Shown: piece after piece, positions 8,483 through 29,990 of the stretch | Layout of the letters: each line of letters opens with the position of its first letter | How positions within the stretch are numbered: position 1 is the stretch's first letter | Assembly (NCBI GenBank): GCA_002104945.1 | Contig: MCFH01000015.1 | Coordinates: forward strand, 1-40,000 | DNA: 40,000 nt | DNA from: Piromyces finnis | Lineage: Eukaryota > Neocallimastigomycota > Neocallimastigomycetes > Neocallimastigales > Neocallimastigaceae | Direction of reading: 5' to 3' | Notes under the pieces: generated by a model | What the model was told of the DNA's origin: nothing | What the model saw: the letters and a program-made list of their open reading frames with translations, nothing else | Database searches by the model: none | Translations under genes and position numbers: made by a program

Positions 8483-10573
8483 TCTTGGTATATATAATAT
8501 AAAATATAATTATTTTATTTTTAAATAATGGTATAAATGGAATATTTTTATATAAATATAACTCTTTTTTTAAAAAATTTATATATATTATTATTATCCA
8601 GATAGAATAATAAAAAAATTTTTTTTTTTTTTTGTAATTTTTTGTTTCTTTTATACTTCTCAATAAAAATTAAATTAAATATTTATTCTTTTTTCGTCAT
8701 GGAAAAAATTTCGAAATTTTTTTCAATTTTTATTCCATTTAGTTATTTTAATGAATGAATATGAAATGGATAATTTTGATAATAAATAAATAACACTTTG
8801 ATCTTGACTATTATATTTTACAATGGTACTATAGACATATCATAGTATATTATAATATATAATAATAAATGAATGAATATATTAATAATAAATAAATTTA
8901 GTATTGAATTAAAAAAAAAGTTAGGAAAAATTGGCTAAATAAAAAGTTACACAAACAAAAGATAATATATTATTCATAAAATATTTAAATTAATTAATAT
9001 ATAATATTTATATATTTATAATATAAAGTATATAAGGATTTTCAAACGAAAATTAATGTAATGAATATATTTGTTATAAAATAAATAAATTAATTAATTA
9101 TAATAAATGAATGGTTAAATAAATGGTTAAATTTGAATTTTAATTCACTAAAAAAAAAAAAAGTTAACTATATATAATAAGAAAAAAAATTTTTGTGGTG
9201 GTAATGTTAAATAAAAAAGAAAGCATTAAATAATTGTATGAACAACAACAGTAATAGTATCAATACAATAAATAAAATATTATTTTATATCAAAAAGTAT
9301 CTATCATTTTATTAAGTAATAATGAATAAAAAATGTGGAGATTTATAATCCAAAAATAAAATTGATGTTAATTTTTATTTATCCTAAAAATTAGTAATTG
9401 GTAAAGGGTTAGAATAAAACTTGCTCAAATTTAAAATGTTACAGGTTTAAATGACCTTTTAAATTACAACAAAAAGACATACCTTTTCATTTTATAAAAA
9501 AAAAGAATTGATGCTTGTTTATAATTAATATTGAAATTTTAATTATTAAATGTTTATAATGATAATATACCTTTTTTTTTTTTTTTGAAATATATTAATT
9601 TTATCTGAAAATAACAATTCTATATAATAACAAAGATATATTTACGAAACATGTGATAAATACATATGATCGAATTTTATGAATTCTAAGGATTAGATTT
9701 ATACAAAAATATAATTCAAGACTATATAGATAGAGAAAATCTTTAATAATAAATAGATGAATATGAATAAATTAGACTTTAACATTCTTTGATATATAAT
9801 GTAATTAGTATATAAAAAAAGGTTTAGATTTAATGAAAAAGTTTTATTAATTTTAACAATTATGAAAATACAAAAGTAAATTATATATATAAATAACATT
9901 ACCATTTATATTTAACTTTTTATAATATGAGAAAATAAAAATGTTAAGATATCTATAAATAAAACAATAATAAAATTAAAATGATAATAAAATTATATTA
10001 TAAATTTATAGAATATTATTATAAATATAAATGTAAATATATATAAATTTAATCTTTTACAATATTTATTTAGATAAATAATAAAAGTCTTTTTTGTATA
10101 AATTATAGGCTACATAGTCAATTTTTTCTTTTTTAAATTAAGAATGCTTTTGTAATATGTTATAATAATATATAATATACATAAATATTAATAGTACTCA
10201 ACTTTAAATAATTTATTTTCTTTTCGTAAAAAAAAAAAATAAAAATGTACTTTTATGAATTTATTTTTTAAAAGTATTTTATAGTTTTATTAATAAATTT
10301 ATTCCATGTGTATTATAAATGAAAATTTTAATAAATATTAAACTAAATATATCATATATATATTATAACATTATTATTGTATTTTTTTTTTATTATTATT
10401 ATTATAATTAATAGCATTATTATCATTATTATATAATATTTTAATTTTAATATTCAATAAATGATTTGAAAGATTCTTCTTTTTTATTTTCTTGTTATTA
10501 ATGTTAGTATTAATGAAAAAAAGAAAACTGTAATAGATAGGATTAAAATAAACCTTTCATATATATATATGTT
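8483..10573. other. Long gene-free AT-rich stretch upstream of PFL
   Basis: About 2.1 kb with only short chance frames on both strands. The part next to 8483 should contain the PFL promoter and 5' UTR. Pyrimidine runs (for example 8606-8632) and many AATAAT/ATAT runs are seen, but no element I can name. The right end should hold the 3' UTR of the ankyrin gene. Confidence 0.6.
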
Positions 10574-12910
10574 TTATAAACTAATTATTGCAGATTTTTC
10601 AATTACTGATTGTCTATTTTCTATTGCTGTAATTTTTCTATTTGGATTATAATTATTTATTGATGAATTATTCAAACCATTACCATTACATCCTTTATCC
10701 TGTTTTTTTAGATTATCCATTATTTTTTCCATCATCTTTATTAAATCGCCATAATTAGATTTTTTAGCTATATCATAAGGTGATAATCCTTTAGAATCTT
10801 TTAATCCCGGGTTAATATTTTTATTTTTTAATAATAGTTTTGCTGAATCAAAACATTTCTTTTCCAATGCAATGAAAAGTGCTGTTCTACCTTTTCTGTC
10901 TCTTATATTAACGTCAATATCTTTTCGTTTAAGTAAGACTTTTATACATTTTACATCTTTGATAGCTAACATGAGTGGCGTTTTTCTAATATTATTATAT
11001 TTATTTACATCGGTTTTTTTTTGTTTAATTAGCATCTTGATAATATTAACGTTTCGGTGAATGGCAGCAAATATTAATGCTGTATTTTTATATTTATCTT
11101 GCTTATTTAAATCAATATTTTTAATTTTTAATAGTTGCTTTACAGCGGATAACATATTCTTTTCACATGCTACAATTAACGGTGTACGCAATTCGTTATC
11201 AGAAACGTTTACATCAATTTTTTTATCTTTCAATAAAAATTTTAATTTATTCATATTGTTATTAGAGTTTAATTTTATATATGCGAGAAGTGGGGTATCT
11301 CCTGTATTATCTACTGTATTGATTTGAATGCTATTTTGTTGTAAGAGAAGTTGCATTATTTTATACATATTCTTTTCTATAGAATACATTAATGCTGTTT
11401 TATTTTCATTATTGAGAATATTAATATTTATATTCGGCATTTCTAAAAGTGTTTTGACTACTTTCATATTTCCTTTTTTGGCTGATAACATAAGGGCTGA
11501 ATTTCCTTTGTTATCTACTGCATTAATATCTAAATTCGGTCTTTCCAATAATTTAAATATAATTTCATTACAATCTTTAAATATAGCATACATGAGTGCC
11601 GTAATTTTATTATTATTACTGGCGTTAATATCAATGCTATTCATATTCAGTAACATGTCGGCAATATCTATGAATTTCTTATCGGTAGCAATAATTAATG
11701 AGGTATTTCCAAAAGTATTTTTAATATTTACATCTACTTTATACTCTTCTATTAGTCGTTTCATTGTGGTGATATCTTTGTGAATGGCAGATAAAAGTAA
11801 TGGAGAATTACCGTATTTATCACAAATATTAACATCTATTCCAGGATATTTTAATAATTTATCTGTAACTGTTCGATTTTTCTTTTTAATCGCCCAAATT
11901 AATGCTGATCGATTATTGGAATCTGTTAAATTTATATTTTTTACTTGACTATTATTAAGTATATAATTATAGGTTTCTTTATCCCCATAACATATAGCCC
12001 AAATTAAAAATGTTGTTCTCAGTCCTCCTTTATAAGTATAGGAATCAAGCATTCTATCAAGTAATATATTAAAAATATTTTTATCATCACAATCATGTGC
12101 ATTTTTAATTGGGATATGTTTATTGGAATCATAAACGTATAAATCAATTTCAGGATATGAAATTAAAAATTTAATTAATTCTTCATTTTTATTATTAATT
12201 GGAATGTCAAATATAGTTTTTCCATCATAGGTATTAAATTTAACATATAAATCTCTATCTAATATTTCTTTTATTCTTGGAATATTACTGTTTCGACAGG
12301 CATCAATTAAATTTACTTTATCGACTATAATAGGAAGGCTTTGAAATTTTTGTTTTATACTTGAAATATTATTGACCTTGCTATAATCTAAAAATTTAAT
12401 TAGTATTTGAAAAATTATATTATATTGATTAATTAAAATGAGATATTCATTTTTATATTTCACCATTTGTTTATAACCGTCTTTATTTATTACTCTTAGT
12501 TTTTTTGGAATGATAACAAATGATATTACATAATCATTAAGAAGTTCTGGAAAATGTGTAAAAAAATCATTATTATTTAAATCTGCAATAGCTAAAGATA
12601 ATAAAGCATCTCTTTTCTTAACTTCCTTGGTTATATATTCCTTTAAATCTATAAATATATCAATAATCTTTTCTGCAATATTTTCAAATTTTAATAGAAA
12701 GGGATCTTGTAATAATTTTGTTATTGTTTTGTAGTAATAATTATTCTTATCATATATACAATCTAATTTTTTGATTTTTGACATCATTTGATTAAACATA
12801 TCAAGCAATGCAGGATTTTGGGACAATGCCGATTCTATATCATTGTACATGACTTTTTTGGATTTAATATATATTTCATCTTCAAAATCAAAAAACTTTG
12901 ACAACTCCAT
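10574..12910 (-). CDS. Ankyrin-repeat protein, large, intronless
   Basis: This single ORF encodes 778 residues. The first 200 or so form a predicted helical, non-repeat region (MELSKFFDFEDEIYIKSKKV onward) with no signal peptide or clear membrane segment. From about residue 200 to 745 there are roughly 15-16 ankyrin repeats of 33-36 residues, many with the pattern N..G.TALM.A...... LL, for example DKYGNSPLLLSAIH, DNKGNSALMLSAKKG and DRKGRTALFIALEKK. The first three or four repeats are degenerate. The C-terminus is Asn/Lys-rich. Ankyrin arrays bind other proteins, so no specific function follows. Codon use is strongly A/T-ending, unlike PFL. Intronless ankyrin genes of this kind appear in large families in gut-fungal genomes as I recall them, so this may be one member. 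Confidence 0.93.
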   Translation of the reverse strand: MELSKFFDFEDEIYIKSKKVMYNDIESALSQNPALLDMFNQMMSKIKKLDCIYDKNNYYYKTITKLLQDPFLLKFENIAEKIIDIFIDLKEYITKEVKKRDALLSLAIADLNNNDFFTHFPELLNDYVISFVIIPKKLRVINKDGYKQMVKYKNEYLILINQYNIIFQILIKFLDYSKVNNISSIKQKFQSLPIIVDKVNLIDACRNSNIPRIKEILDRDLYVKFNTYDGKTIFDIPINNKNEELIKFLISYPEIDLYVYDSNKHIPIKNAHDCDDKNIFNILLDRMLDSYTYKGGLRTTFLIWAICYGDKETYNYILNNSQVKNINLTDSNNRSALIWAIKKKNRTVTDKLLKYPGIDVNICDKYGNSPLLLSAIHKDITTMKRLIEEYKVDVNIKNTFGNTSLIIATDKKFIDIADMLLNMNSIDINASNNNKITALMYAIFKDCNEIIFKLLERPNLDINAVDNKGNSALMLSAKKGNMKVVKTLLEMPNININILNNENKTALMYSIEKNMYKIMQLLLQQNSIQINTVDNTGDTPLLAYIKLNSNNNMNKLKFLLKDKKIDVNVSDNELRTPLIVACEKNMLSAVKQLLKIKNIDLNKQDKYKNTALIFAAIHRNVNIIKMLIKQKKTDVNKYNNIRKTPLMLAIKDVKCIKVLLKRKDIDVNIRDRKGRTALFIALEKKCFDSAKLLLKNKNINPGLKDSKGLSPYDIAKKSNYGDLIKMMEKIMDNLKKQDKGCNGNGLNNSSINNYNPNRKITAIENRQSVIEKSAIISL

Positions 12911-14336
12911 GTTATTATTTTCTTTTTTTTTTATAATAATTATAATTATATTATTAAAAAAAATTGTAAATATTATTTATTTTATTAGTAGTTTAATCTA
13001 TTTTATTTGGATCAATCCTTTTTTTTAATCTATTAATCATTATTATATATAATGATTATATATATATTATAATCGTCTTTTCTTCTTTATTTTTATTATA
13101 AATCAATATTATAGAAAAAAAAGAGTTATTTTATTATAAATTATTATATAAAAAGTTAATATTATTTATTAAACTTTATAATATTAATACTATTAAAAAT
13201 ATAAAAAGTAATAATTAAAATCATTATAATTCAATATTATAAAAGTAATTTTAAGATATAAAAATTTAAAATTATCAATAAGATTATAAAAATATTATAG
13301 ATAGTATTTTTAATAAAAATAACTTTGTGAATAAAAAACCTTTTTTTTTTATTTAGCATTATTAATTTTTACAATGAATCTACTTTAATAATATTGGCGA
13401 TAATTCAAAAGTAATTGGTTAAATATAATTTAAGTTGAATTTGATAATTGTATATGAAATTATTTATTTGCAATTCTTTAAATTTATTTATTTTCCTTTT
13501 TAATTCTATTTATTTATTCTTAATATATTATCATTGTTAGTTTATATTTACAATTTGTCTAAAAATATAAAAGAATTAATTTAAAAAATAAAATATTTTA
13601 ACTTTAAAGTTTTTATATAATTCATTTTTTTTTTTTAAAATTTTTAAAAATACATTTTAAAAAGAGTTTTGAATTTATTGGTTAAATTCTATAGTCTTTA
13701 ACAATTATCCTACTGGGACAATTATCCATTATTCACAATTATTAAATATAAAGTTTGTTAAAACATTTCTTTTTCCAACAAATAATTTGAGATCAATAAC
13801 TAGAGGTAAACCATAGTAACAATCAATATTAACAACAATTAATCTAAAAAAAAAAAAAATAAGCAAATTCACATAATTTATTAAGTAGTTAACTTCAACA
13901 ACGAAAGATGATACATACTTCATCATAATTTTAAAAAAGTTTTTTTTTTTTAAATCTTTATTTACCAAATTTATTATCAAAAAATTTTTACATAAAATAT
14001 CATTAGCCATAAATATTTTAATAGAATAATAATAAAAAATAAGGACACTTTGATACATTTATAACTATATATTAATAATGTAGAATGATAATAAAAGAGT
14101 TATTGTAATAATAATATACCCAAAAGTAGAAATACTACTATTACTACTACTAATAAAAATAATAGCATATTTTTTTCTTTAAATATATTATTATTCAAGA
14201 TAATAAATGCCATGAAAATAATAAAATTTAAATAATATTAAAATAATGTAAATTTAGTGGCTTTAAAATTAAAAAATTCATACGTCTGAATGTACCAGAA
14301 TAATTGTACAAAAACTAACCTAACCATCAAACATTT
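12911..14336. other. Gene-free stretch upstream of the ankyrin gene, with one doubtful small frame
   Basis: It is mostly A/T runs. One minus frame at 13729-14058 (109 codons) ends in a stretch that looks protein-like (YGLPLVIDLKLFVGKRNVLT). That stretch is preceded by a T tract plus AG like a 3' splice site at about 13843-13856, but no partner exon is visible. I do not annotate it as a gene. Confidence 0.4.
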
Positions 14337-14398
14337 AATTATTTTATTTTTTTCAAAGATTAAACAAGACTTTAATCTTTGAAAAAAATAAAATAATT
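14337..14398. repeat. Perfect 28-bp inverted repeat with 6-nt loop
   Basis: Arms 14337-14364 and 14371-14398 are exact reverse complements, separated by CAAGAC. Each arm contains TTTCAAAGATTAAA, so it is not a simple repeat. Flanking bases (CTAACCATCA on the left, TGATGGTGGTAGGG on the right) are also partly complementary, suggesting a longer, decayed inverted repeat. It could be a small MITE-like element, a hairpin RNA source or a cruciform; no target duplication is clear. Confidence 0.9.
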
Positions 14399-15085
14399 CG
14401 ATAAAGACTATGGAATTTCAAAAATGCATACAATTGATGGTGGTAGGGTTAACAATATTATTTTATCATGATATTGCTTTTTAAATTCTTATCAAAACTT
14501 TAATTTTTTAAGAAATCTAATAAAAAAAATTCACTATTACTTTTTTTTTTTTTTTTGTAAAATTATTTTATAATTATTATATATAGTTCTTTACAATTTT
14601 TATTTCCTTTAATCTTGTTAACACACAATAATCTTTTTTTTTTTTTTTATTTTCTTTTGCCTTTCATAAAAAATATTAAACAAACTTATTTATTATAACA
14701 TAAAAAAAGTAGACAACTTTTTTTTTAATCTTTGTTTTTTCTAAATTGGTTTATTGAAAAAGTCGAATTGTGATTGGTGGTGAAAATGTTGTCCATACCA
14801 AAGTAAAAAAATGTGAAAGTTTAATTATTAATTAAACTACAAAAAAAAATTTTTTTTAATCATCAATATATATAATTAAATAGAATAATAATAATTAATT
14901 AATACAATAAAATTATTTAATTTAAATAATTTATAAATAAAAGCAATTTTCTTTTTTTTTTTTTTTCTTTTTTCTCTAAGTTTTTTTAAATTCAAAAAGG
15001 TCAATTTTAGATTGATTAATTGATTTTTATTATTATTAAATCTATTTGTACGTCAAAGACAAAAAGGATAAAATAACATATTAAA
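14399..15085 (+). other. Upstream region of histone H2A
   Basis: Upstream of the H2A start lies a reversed CCAAT-type motif (TGATTGGTGG at about 14771), followed by T-rich tracts and a 5' leader with little coding character. No TATA box can be picked out of such AT-rich DNA. No divergent H2B gene is present here. Confidence 0.35.
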
Positions 15086-15887
15086 ATGGCTGGAGGTAAA
15101 GGTAAAGCTGATAACTTACATCAAAAGTCTGCTTCAAGATCTTCAAGAGCTGGTCTTCAAGTAATTATTATTATTTTTTTAACAAATATTTAATATATAA
15201 ATATTGATTAAAAGTAGATTGTGAAAGAGTTAATAATTGATCAATTTAAAATAATATTTTATTAATCTTATTAATATATATATATATATACATATATGCA
15301 TATATGCATATATAATTTATATATGAAATTCTAAAAATAATTAAATTTAAAAAAAAAAAAAATAATAGTTCCCAGTTGGTCGTGTTCACAGGTATATATT
15401 TTTTTACCGATTGATATTATAAATTGAAGAATTAAAAGATTTGAAAAAATAATTTATTAACAAAATTGCCTTTTTTATATATTATAAAAGACTTTTAAGA
15501 AAAGGTAACTACGCTCAACGTATTGGTGCCGGTGCTCCAGTTTACTTAGCTGCTGTTTTAGAATATTTAACTGCTGAAATTCTTGAATTAGCTGGTAATG
15601 CTGCTCGTGATAACAAGAAGTCTCGTATTATTCCACGTCACCTTCAATTAGCCATCAGAAATGATGAAGAATTAAACAAGGTTGGTTTAAAAATATATAT
15701 AAAAGAGATAATTTAATTGATTAATAAAAAATTAACTTTTTTTTTTCTTTTCAAATAGCTTTTATCTGATGTTACTATTGCTCAAGGTGGTGTTCTTCCA
15801 AACATTCACAGTGTCTTATTACCACAAAAGTCTAAGAAGGGTATGGACGGAAAGATTACCTCTGGATCTCAAAGCCAAGAATATTAG
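15086..15887 (+). CDS. H2A: Histone H2A with C-terminal SQ motif (H2A.X type)
   Basis: Four exons, 15086-15160, 15369-15391, 15491-15680 and 15759-15887, join in frame to 138 residues. The product packages DNA with H2B in the nucleosome. The histone fold is complete ([20 protein letters not shown], then [20 protein letters not shown]). The acidic-patch residues are present ([10 protein letters not shown] and NDEELNK). The C-terminus GSQSQEY ends in S-Q-E-hydrophobic, the damage-responsive phosphorylation site of H2A.X and of the main fungal H2A. Introns are GT-AG; the third uses the unusual donor GTTGGT. Codons are biased as in PFL, consistent with high expression. No histone stem-loop is visible downstream, suggesting a polyadenylated message. 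Confidence 0.96.
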
Positions 15888-16520
15888 ATGAATTAACACA
15901 TTTTTACATATAGATTAATTCTATTTTTATTTACATATAATATAACGATTAAACTGTTTTTTTTCTTTTAAATATATAAGATTATATTTTAAAAGAAAGT
16001 TTCAAAACAACTCAAATTTTTTTGACAATTAAAATAAATGTGTAAATATTTATTTAAATTTTTTTAATAAACGTTCTCTATTAGCATATTAAATTTTTAT
16101 TGGGAACTTTATAATTTGTGTGTACATTGGAAGGAGGTGTGTTATAAATAATGTAGTTTCACTATTTAATATAAAATCCTTGATTTTATGTTTATTTTGA
16201 AAGTTTTGTGAATTATGCAAGAGTAGGTTTATTTTTTTTTTATTGCAAGTAAACATGCTTTTATATTATTTGCATTATGAATTTATGGGTAATTAGTAAC
16301 AACATTAAAGTATTTGAGATTTTGGCCAACAGCCGTTGTTAAAAAAGAGGATATTATATAAATTAGGATCTTATTAAATGAATATCAAAGTGCATACAAT
16401 TTTTGCTATTAAAAAATAAAATTATTAAATTTAAAAATATGAAATATATAGTATAAATATTAATAAATATGATGAATATACCAAGAACTTAAAACTATAA
16501 AAATCTAAATTCCTGTGTAG

Positions 16521-16552
<32 letters not shown>

Positions 16553-17332
16553 CATTATGAAAATTAAAAAGATACAAATGAAGTAGTGAGACAGGTTTAG
16601 TTCGTTCTATTGATATGAACTCTGTATTTAATTTATGATATATTTTTGATTCCTAAAAATTTCTACACAAACAGTATAAAGCATGCATTGTGTTATTTTA
16701 TTTTTATTTTATTTTTTAAAAAACTTTTAAAATTTGTTATGAAATACATAATACATTTTTAAGATGAAAATGTTATATATATATATAAACTTTATAATAG
16801 TTTTTAAACCTATGAAATTATAAAAGAAATTTTATTTATTTATTTTTTTTTTTTTTTAAAGAAAATGAAATATATATATATATATATATATTTAATTGTT
16901 TTATATATTTTATGTTTAACAATATTTACTAAGTAAATAAATAAAAAAAAAAAAACTAAAGGAAATAATAAAAATATAAAAATAAAAATTATTATAATGA
17001 TAATGATAATAAATATTATAAAGAATATTCATACTGTCAAAAAAAAAAAAAAAAAAAAAAGTAAATAATAATTAAAAAATTTTCTTTTCTTTCTTTTTTC
17101 TTTCTTTTCTTTTTCTTTCTTTCTTTTTTTTTTATATGATAGAAATCAATGAGTATTTCATTGGGGGGTTTATACTAAGGATTATAAACATAAAGAATTT
17201 TTTTTATTTTATTTTTCTATTTAATTATAATGTAAACAAGTAAAAATAAATAAATAAACAAATATTAGAAATCTTTTATTTATTTTTTTTTATTTAAAAA
17301 CTAAAAATTCAGAAATAATAATAAGAAAAAGT
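15888..17332. other. Gene-free stretch between H2A and RNA14 3' ends
   Basis: This convergent intergenic region should contain both 3' UTRs. It shows an A tract at about 16520-16548, AT dinucleotide runs near 16870-16890, A runs near 17040-17060 and a CTTT-type pyrimidine tract at 17081-17132. No coding frame or RNA gene is supported. Confidence 0.6.
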
Positions 17333-22730
<5,398 letters not shown>

Positions 22731-24704
22731 TTTTCTGTTAGAATATGAAGTATTTTTAATATTTTTAAATAATTATTTAATAATAGGAATACCAGTAAAT
22801 ATATAAATAAAAAAATAAGAATTAATTTATTAATTATAACTTTATAGTAATTAAAATTATTAAAATTTATAGTATTTTTTTTCTTTTTCTTTTTTATTTT
22901 ATAAATGGTTGATTAGATACGATATTTAAATATAACTTTTTATTATCTGTATAAATCAAAGATAAAAAAAGTATATACTCTCTCTCTCTCTCTTTTTTTT
23001 AATTGTAATTATACTTTATTTCTTATTTTATAAAATTAAAATTAACACATAAAAACTTTTTACTTCATTTTTATTATATAAATAAAACAAACACTATTTA
23101 TTTTTAAATTTAATAGTACTCTATAATTGGCAATTTAATCTGTCAATTTTTGACAAATTTATTGATTTGTGTTAACGAGATTATTTATTTATTTATAATT
23201 TTTTAAGTTACATTTATTATTAGTAAATTATATATTATAAATTATTATTTTTAATCATAATATAATATTTACTGAAGGACTTAATAAATAAATAAAGATA
23301 TGTAAAAGACTTTTATAGTTTCAAGTTATATATATATATTTAATAAAACTCTACTATTTTATGAAAAATATTATTGTATATTTTTTTATTTGTTCCTTTG
23401 TTATATACCTATTATTATTACTGATAAAGACTTTTTTTGATAGTATTGATTTAAAAAAAAGGTTTTACTTTTGATTAATAATTGTTTTTTTTTATTTTAT
23501 TAATATGATTGTTCGTTGGTATATTATTTAAATTATATATATATTCCTTTCTTTTTTTCTTTCTTTCTTTTATTTCAATTCCTGTATTATAATACTATAT
23601 CTGAATAAAAAAAAAGGTTTTTTTTAATTAGCCAATTTTTTAAAATAAAAATAAAAAAAAAAAGAATGGATAGATGATAAGAAAAAAAAAAATTTTTTTT
23701 TTTGTATTTATTTATCCTAATACATAAATTTCTAGATTTTATGTAATGTACATTTTTTAATTAAAATCTTTTTTTAAGTTTTTTAAGGCATTTAATAATG
23801 AAATATTCTTTTTTTTTTTTTTTTTTTTTTTTACTATTACCTTTTTTATTAACATCCTACTTGCATTATCAATGTATGATTATTAACAAAAAAGTTAATT
23901 TTGGTTATCATAGATTACACTATTCTTTATAATTTATAGTATTTTAGAAAAAAAATCTATAAAGCAAAGTAAAATTACACTTTTAATTTTTATTTTATTG
24001 TAGTTTGTTAAAATGATTATAATAAAAAAATGTAAATTATACATGAGTTTTCTTCTTCTTCTTCTTCTTCTTCTTTATACTATAAACAAGCAATAATGTA
24101 GAAATGTATAAATTTTTATAAAAACAAATTAAAAAAACAAAAAATAAAAACAATTTATATTTTATAATAATAAGCTTTGTAAAATATTAATATATAATTT
24201 TTAATTATAAATTTTGGTTACATTTTTAATTAAAAATTATTAATTATTCATTTAAAGTAAAAGTAAAAAAAACATAAATAAAATTTTTTGTATAATACAT
24301 TTCACATTTTAAAAGTAATTGTGAAATGTGAATTCAATTTAACATTATATATTATTATATATATATATATAACTATACTATAAAATTCATTATTTCTATC
24401 CATTATTTCTATTATTTCTATAATTTTTATTATTATAAAATAAAAACATTTTTTTTATTATTTCAAAGTATTAAAATACAAATTACTGTTAAAAAAAGAG
24501 TTTTGTGAGAAATTTGTAATTAAAATAAAAAATAAACATAAAAAAAGTAATACGTAAAGAATAATAATTAATAATAAACAATTATTATACAATATCTTTT
24601 TTCATTTCAGTGAATATTTTTTTTTTTTAAAGAAATTAGAAGAAGAAAGAAATAAAAAAAATCAATATTAAAGTTTAAAATAATGTTGAAATAAAAACTT
24701 CACT
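22731..24704. other. Divergent intergenic region between RNA14 and the coiled-coil gene
   Basis: About 2 kb that should carry both promoters. Visible are a (TC)n run at 22980-22993, a (CTT)n run at about 24049-24073, a T tract near 23811-23832, and a 10-bp inverted repeat (24297-24306 with 24320-24329, ACATTTCACA). No coding frame is supported. Confidence 0.55.
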
Positions 24705-28894
<4,190 letters not shown>

Positions 28895-29163
28895 GTTTTT
28901 TTTTTTTTCCTCAAAAATATGAAATGAAATCATAATAATAAGGATAACAATTATAATAAATTATTTTAAATAGTCTTATTTGCAATTTTTTTTTATTTTG
29001 TGTTTTGTTATGGTTTATATATAATAATGGAATATTCTTAATATGGTATTTTTTTTTAATATATTTCTTTTAATAGGAATTATAATTAAATATGGTATTT
29101 ATATATATATATATTTTTAAAAAATATATTTATTTAAATGTTGTTTTTATCTAATTAATTTGC

Positions 29164-29204
<41 letters not shown>

Positions 29205-29312
29205 TCATTTCAATTCTACTTTAAAATATTGAATGAAACATACTATTTTTTTTTTTTTTTGGTATGATTTACTTTTACTTTACTAATTTTTCTAGTTTTT
29301 GATATTTTAAAC
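28895..29312. other. Convergent 3' region with abutting T and A tracts
   Basis: Between the convergent coiled-coil and prefoldin genes lies T24 (29164-29187) joined directly to A17 (29188-29204), a perfect inverted repeat of homopolymers. AT runs occur at 29097-29116. It may serve as a two-way end region; no coding frame is seen. Confidence 0.6.
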
Positions 29313-29990
29313 TTATTTGACAACAATTTTATATTTCTTTTGGAAATCTAATAATTCTTCTTCCTTCTTTTTGTAAGTTTGAACTAATTGACCTATTATA
29401 GTGTTAATCTGCATTTTTTTTATTTTTTTTAATTGGAATGATATCATCAATAACACATATGACAATTGAAAATTTGTTATGTAAAGAAATCAAATTATAT
29501 ACATATAAATAAAAAATAATAATTGTACTATTAGTATAATTATTTTAAATTGATTTGATCTTTAATTTACACAATTTCTTACTCCTTCTAAATTATTTTC
29601 AACAGCTGGTAAAACATCCTTAACAGTACGTTCAACTAAAACACCATGAATTAATCTGAAACATTTTCTATCACCGCTAAGTGGTTTTAAAGTTTGAATA
29701 ACTAATCTATCATATAAAAATTAAACATAAAAATCATTATATATATAATAAGAAAGTAATGTAAATTTAATTTTCTTTTTTTACAAATGTTTATTTTTAT
29801 TTTATTTTAGGTATATATATAAAAAAGAATTTTTTTAACGTTTAATTTCATTATATTAAAATAATATTTACTCATGTTCGTCTTTTTCACTTTCTAATTC
29901 ACCAACTTTGGTAGAAATAGATTGTAATTCTTGTTTTAAACTTTGGAATTTAGCAACAATTTCTTGGTCAGTTAATTTTTTTTCAGACAT
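29313..29990 (-). CDS. PFD2: Prefoldin subunit 2, 3 exons
   Basis: Exons in coding order: 29872-29990, 29583-29706 and 29313-29408. They join in frame to 112 residues, a normal length for the family. Prefoldin is a cytosolic six-subunit chaperone that passes unfolded actin and tubulin to the CCT chaperonin; subunit 2 is a beta-type subunit. The layout is a helix (KLTDQEIVAKFQSLKQELQS), the central beta hairpin region with family-typical GDRKCFRLIHGVLVERTVKD, and a second helix (QTYKKKEEELLDFQKKY). The two helices form the antiparallel coiled-coil tentacle. Introns are GT-AG (donors GTAAAT and GTAAGA). It diverges from the RING/PHD gene 790 bp away. Confidence 0.95.

Noticed and set aside
13000-15085. 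Search for a divergent H2B gene upstream of H2A
   Set aside because: No histone-fold sequence is found on either strand.
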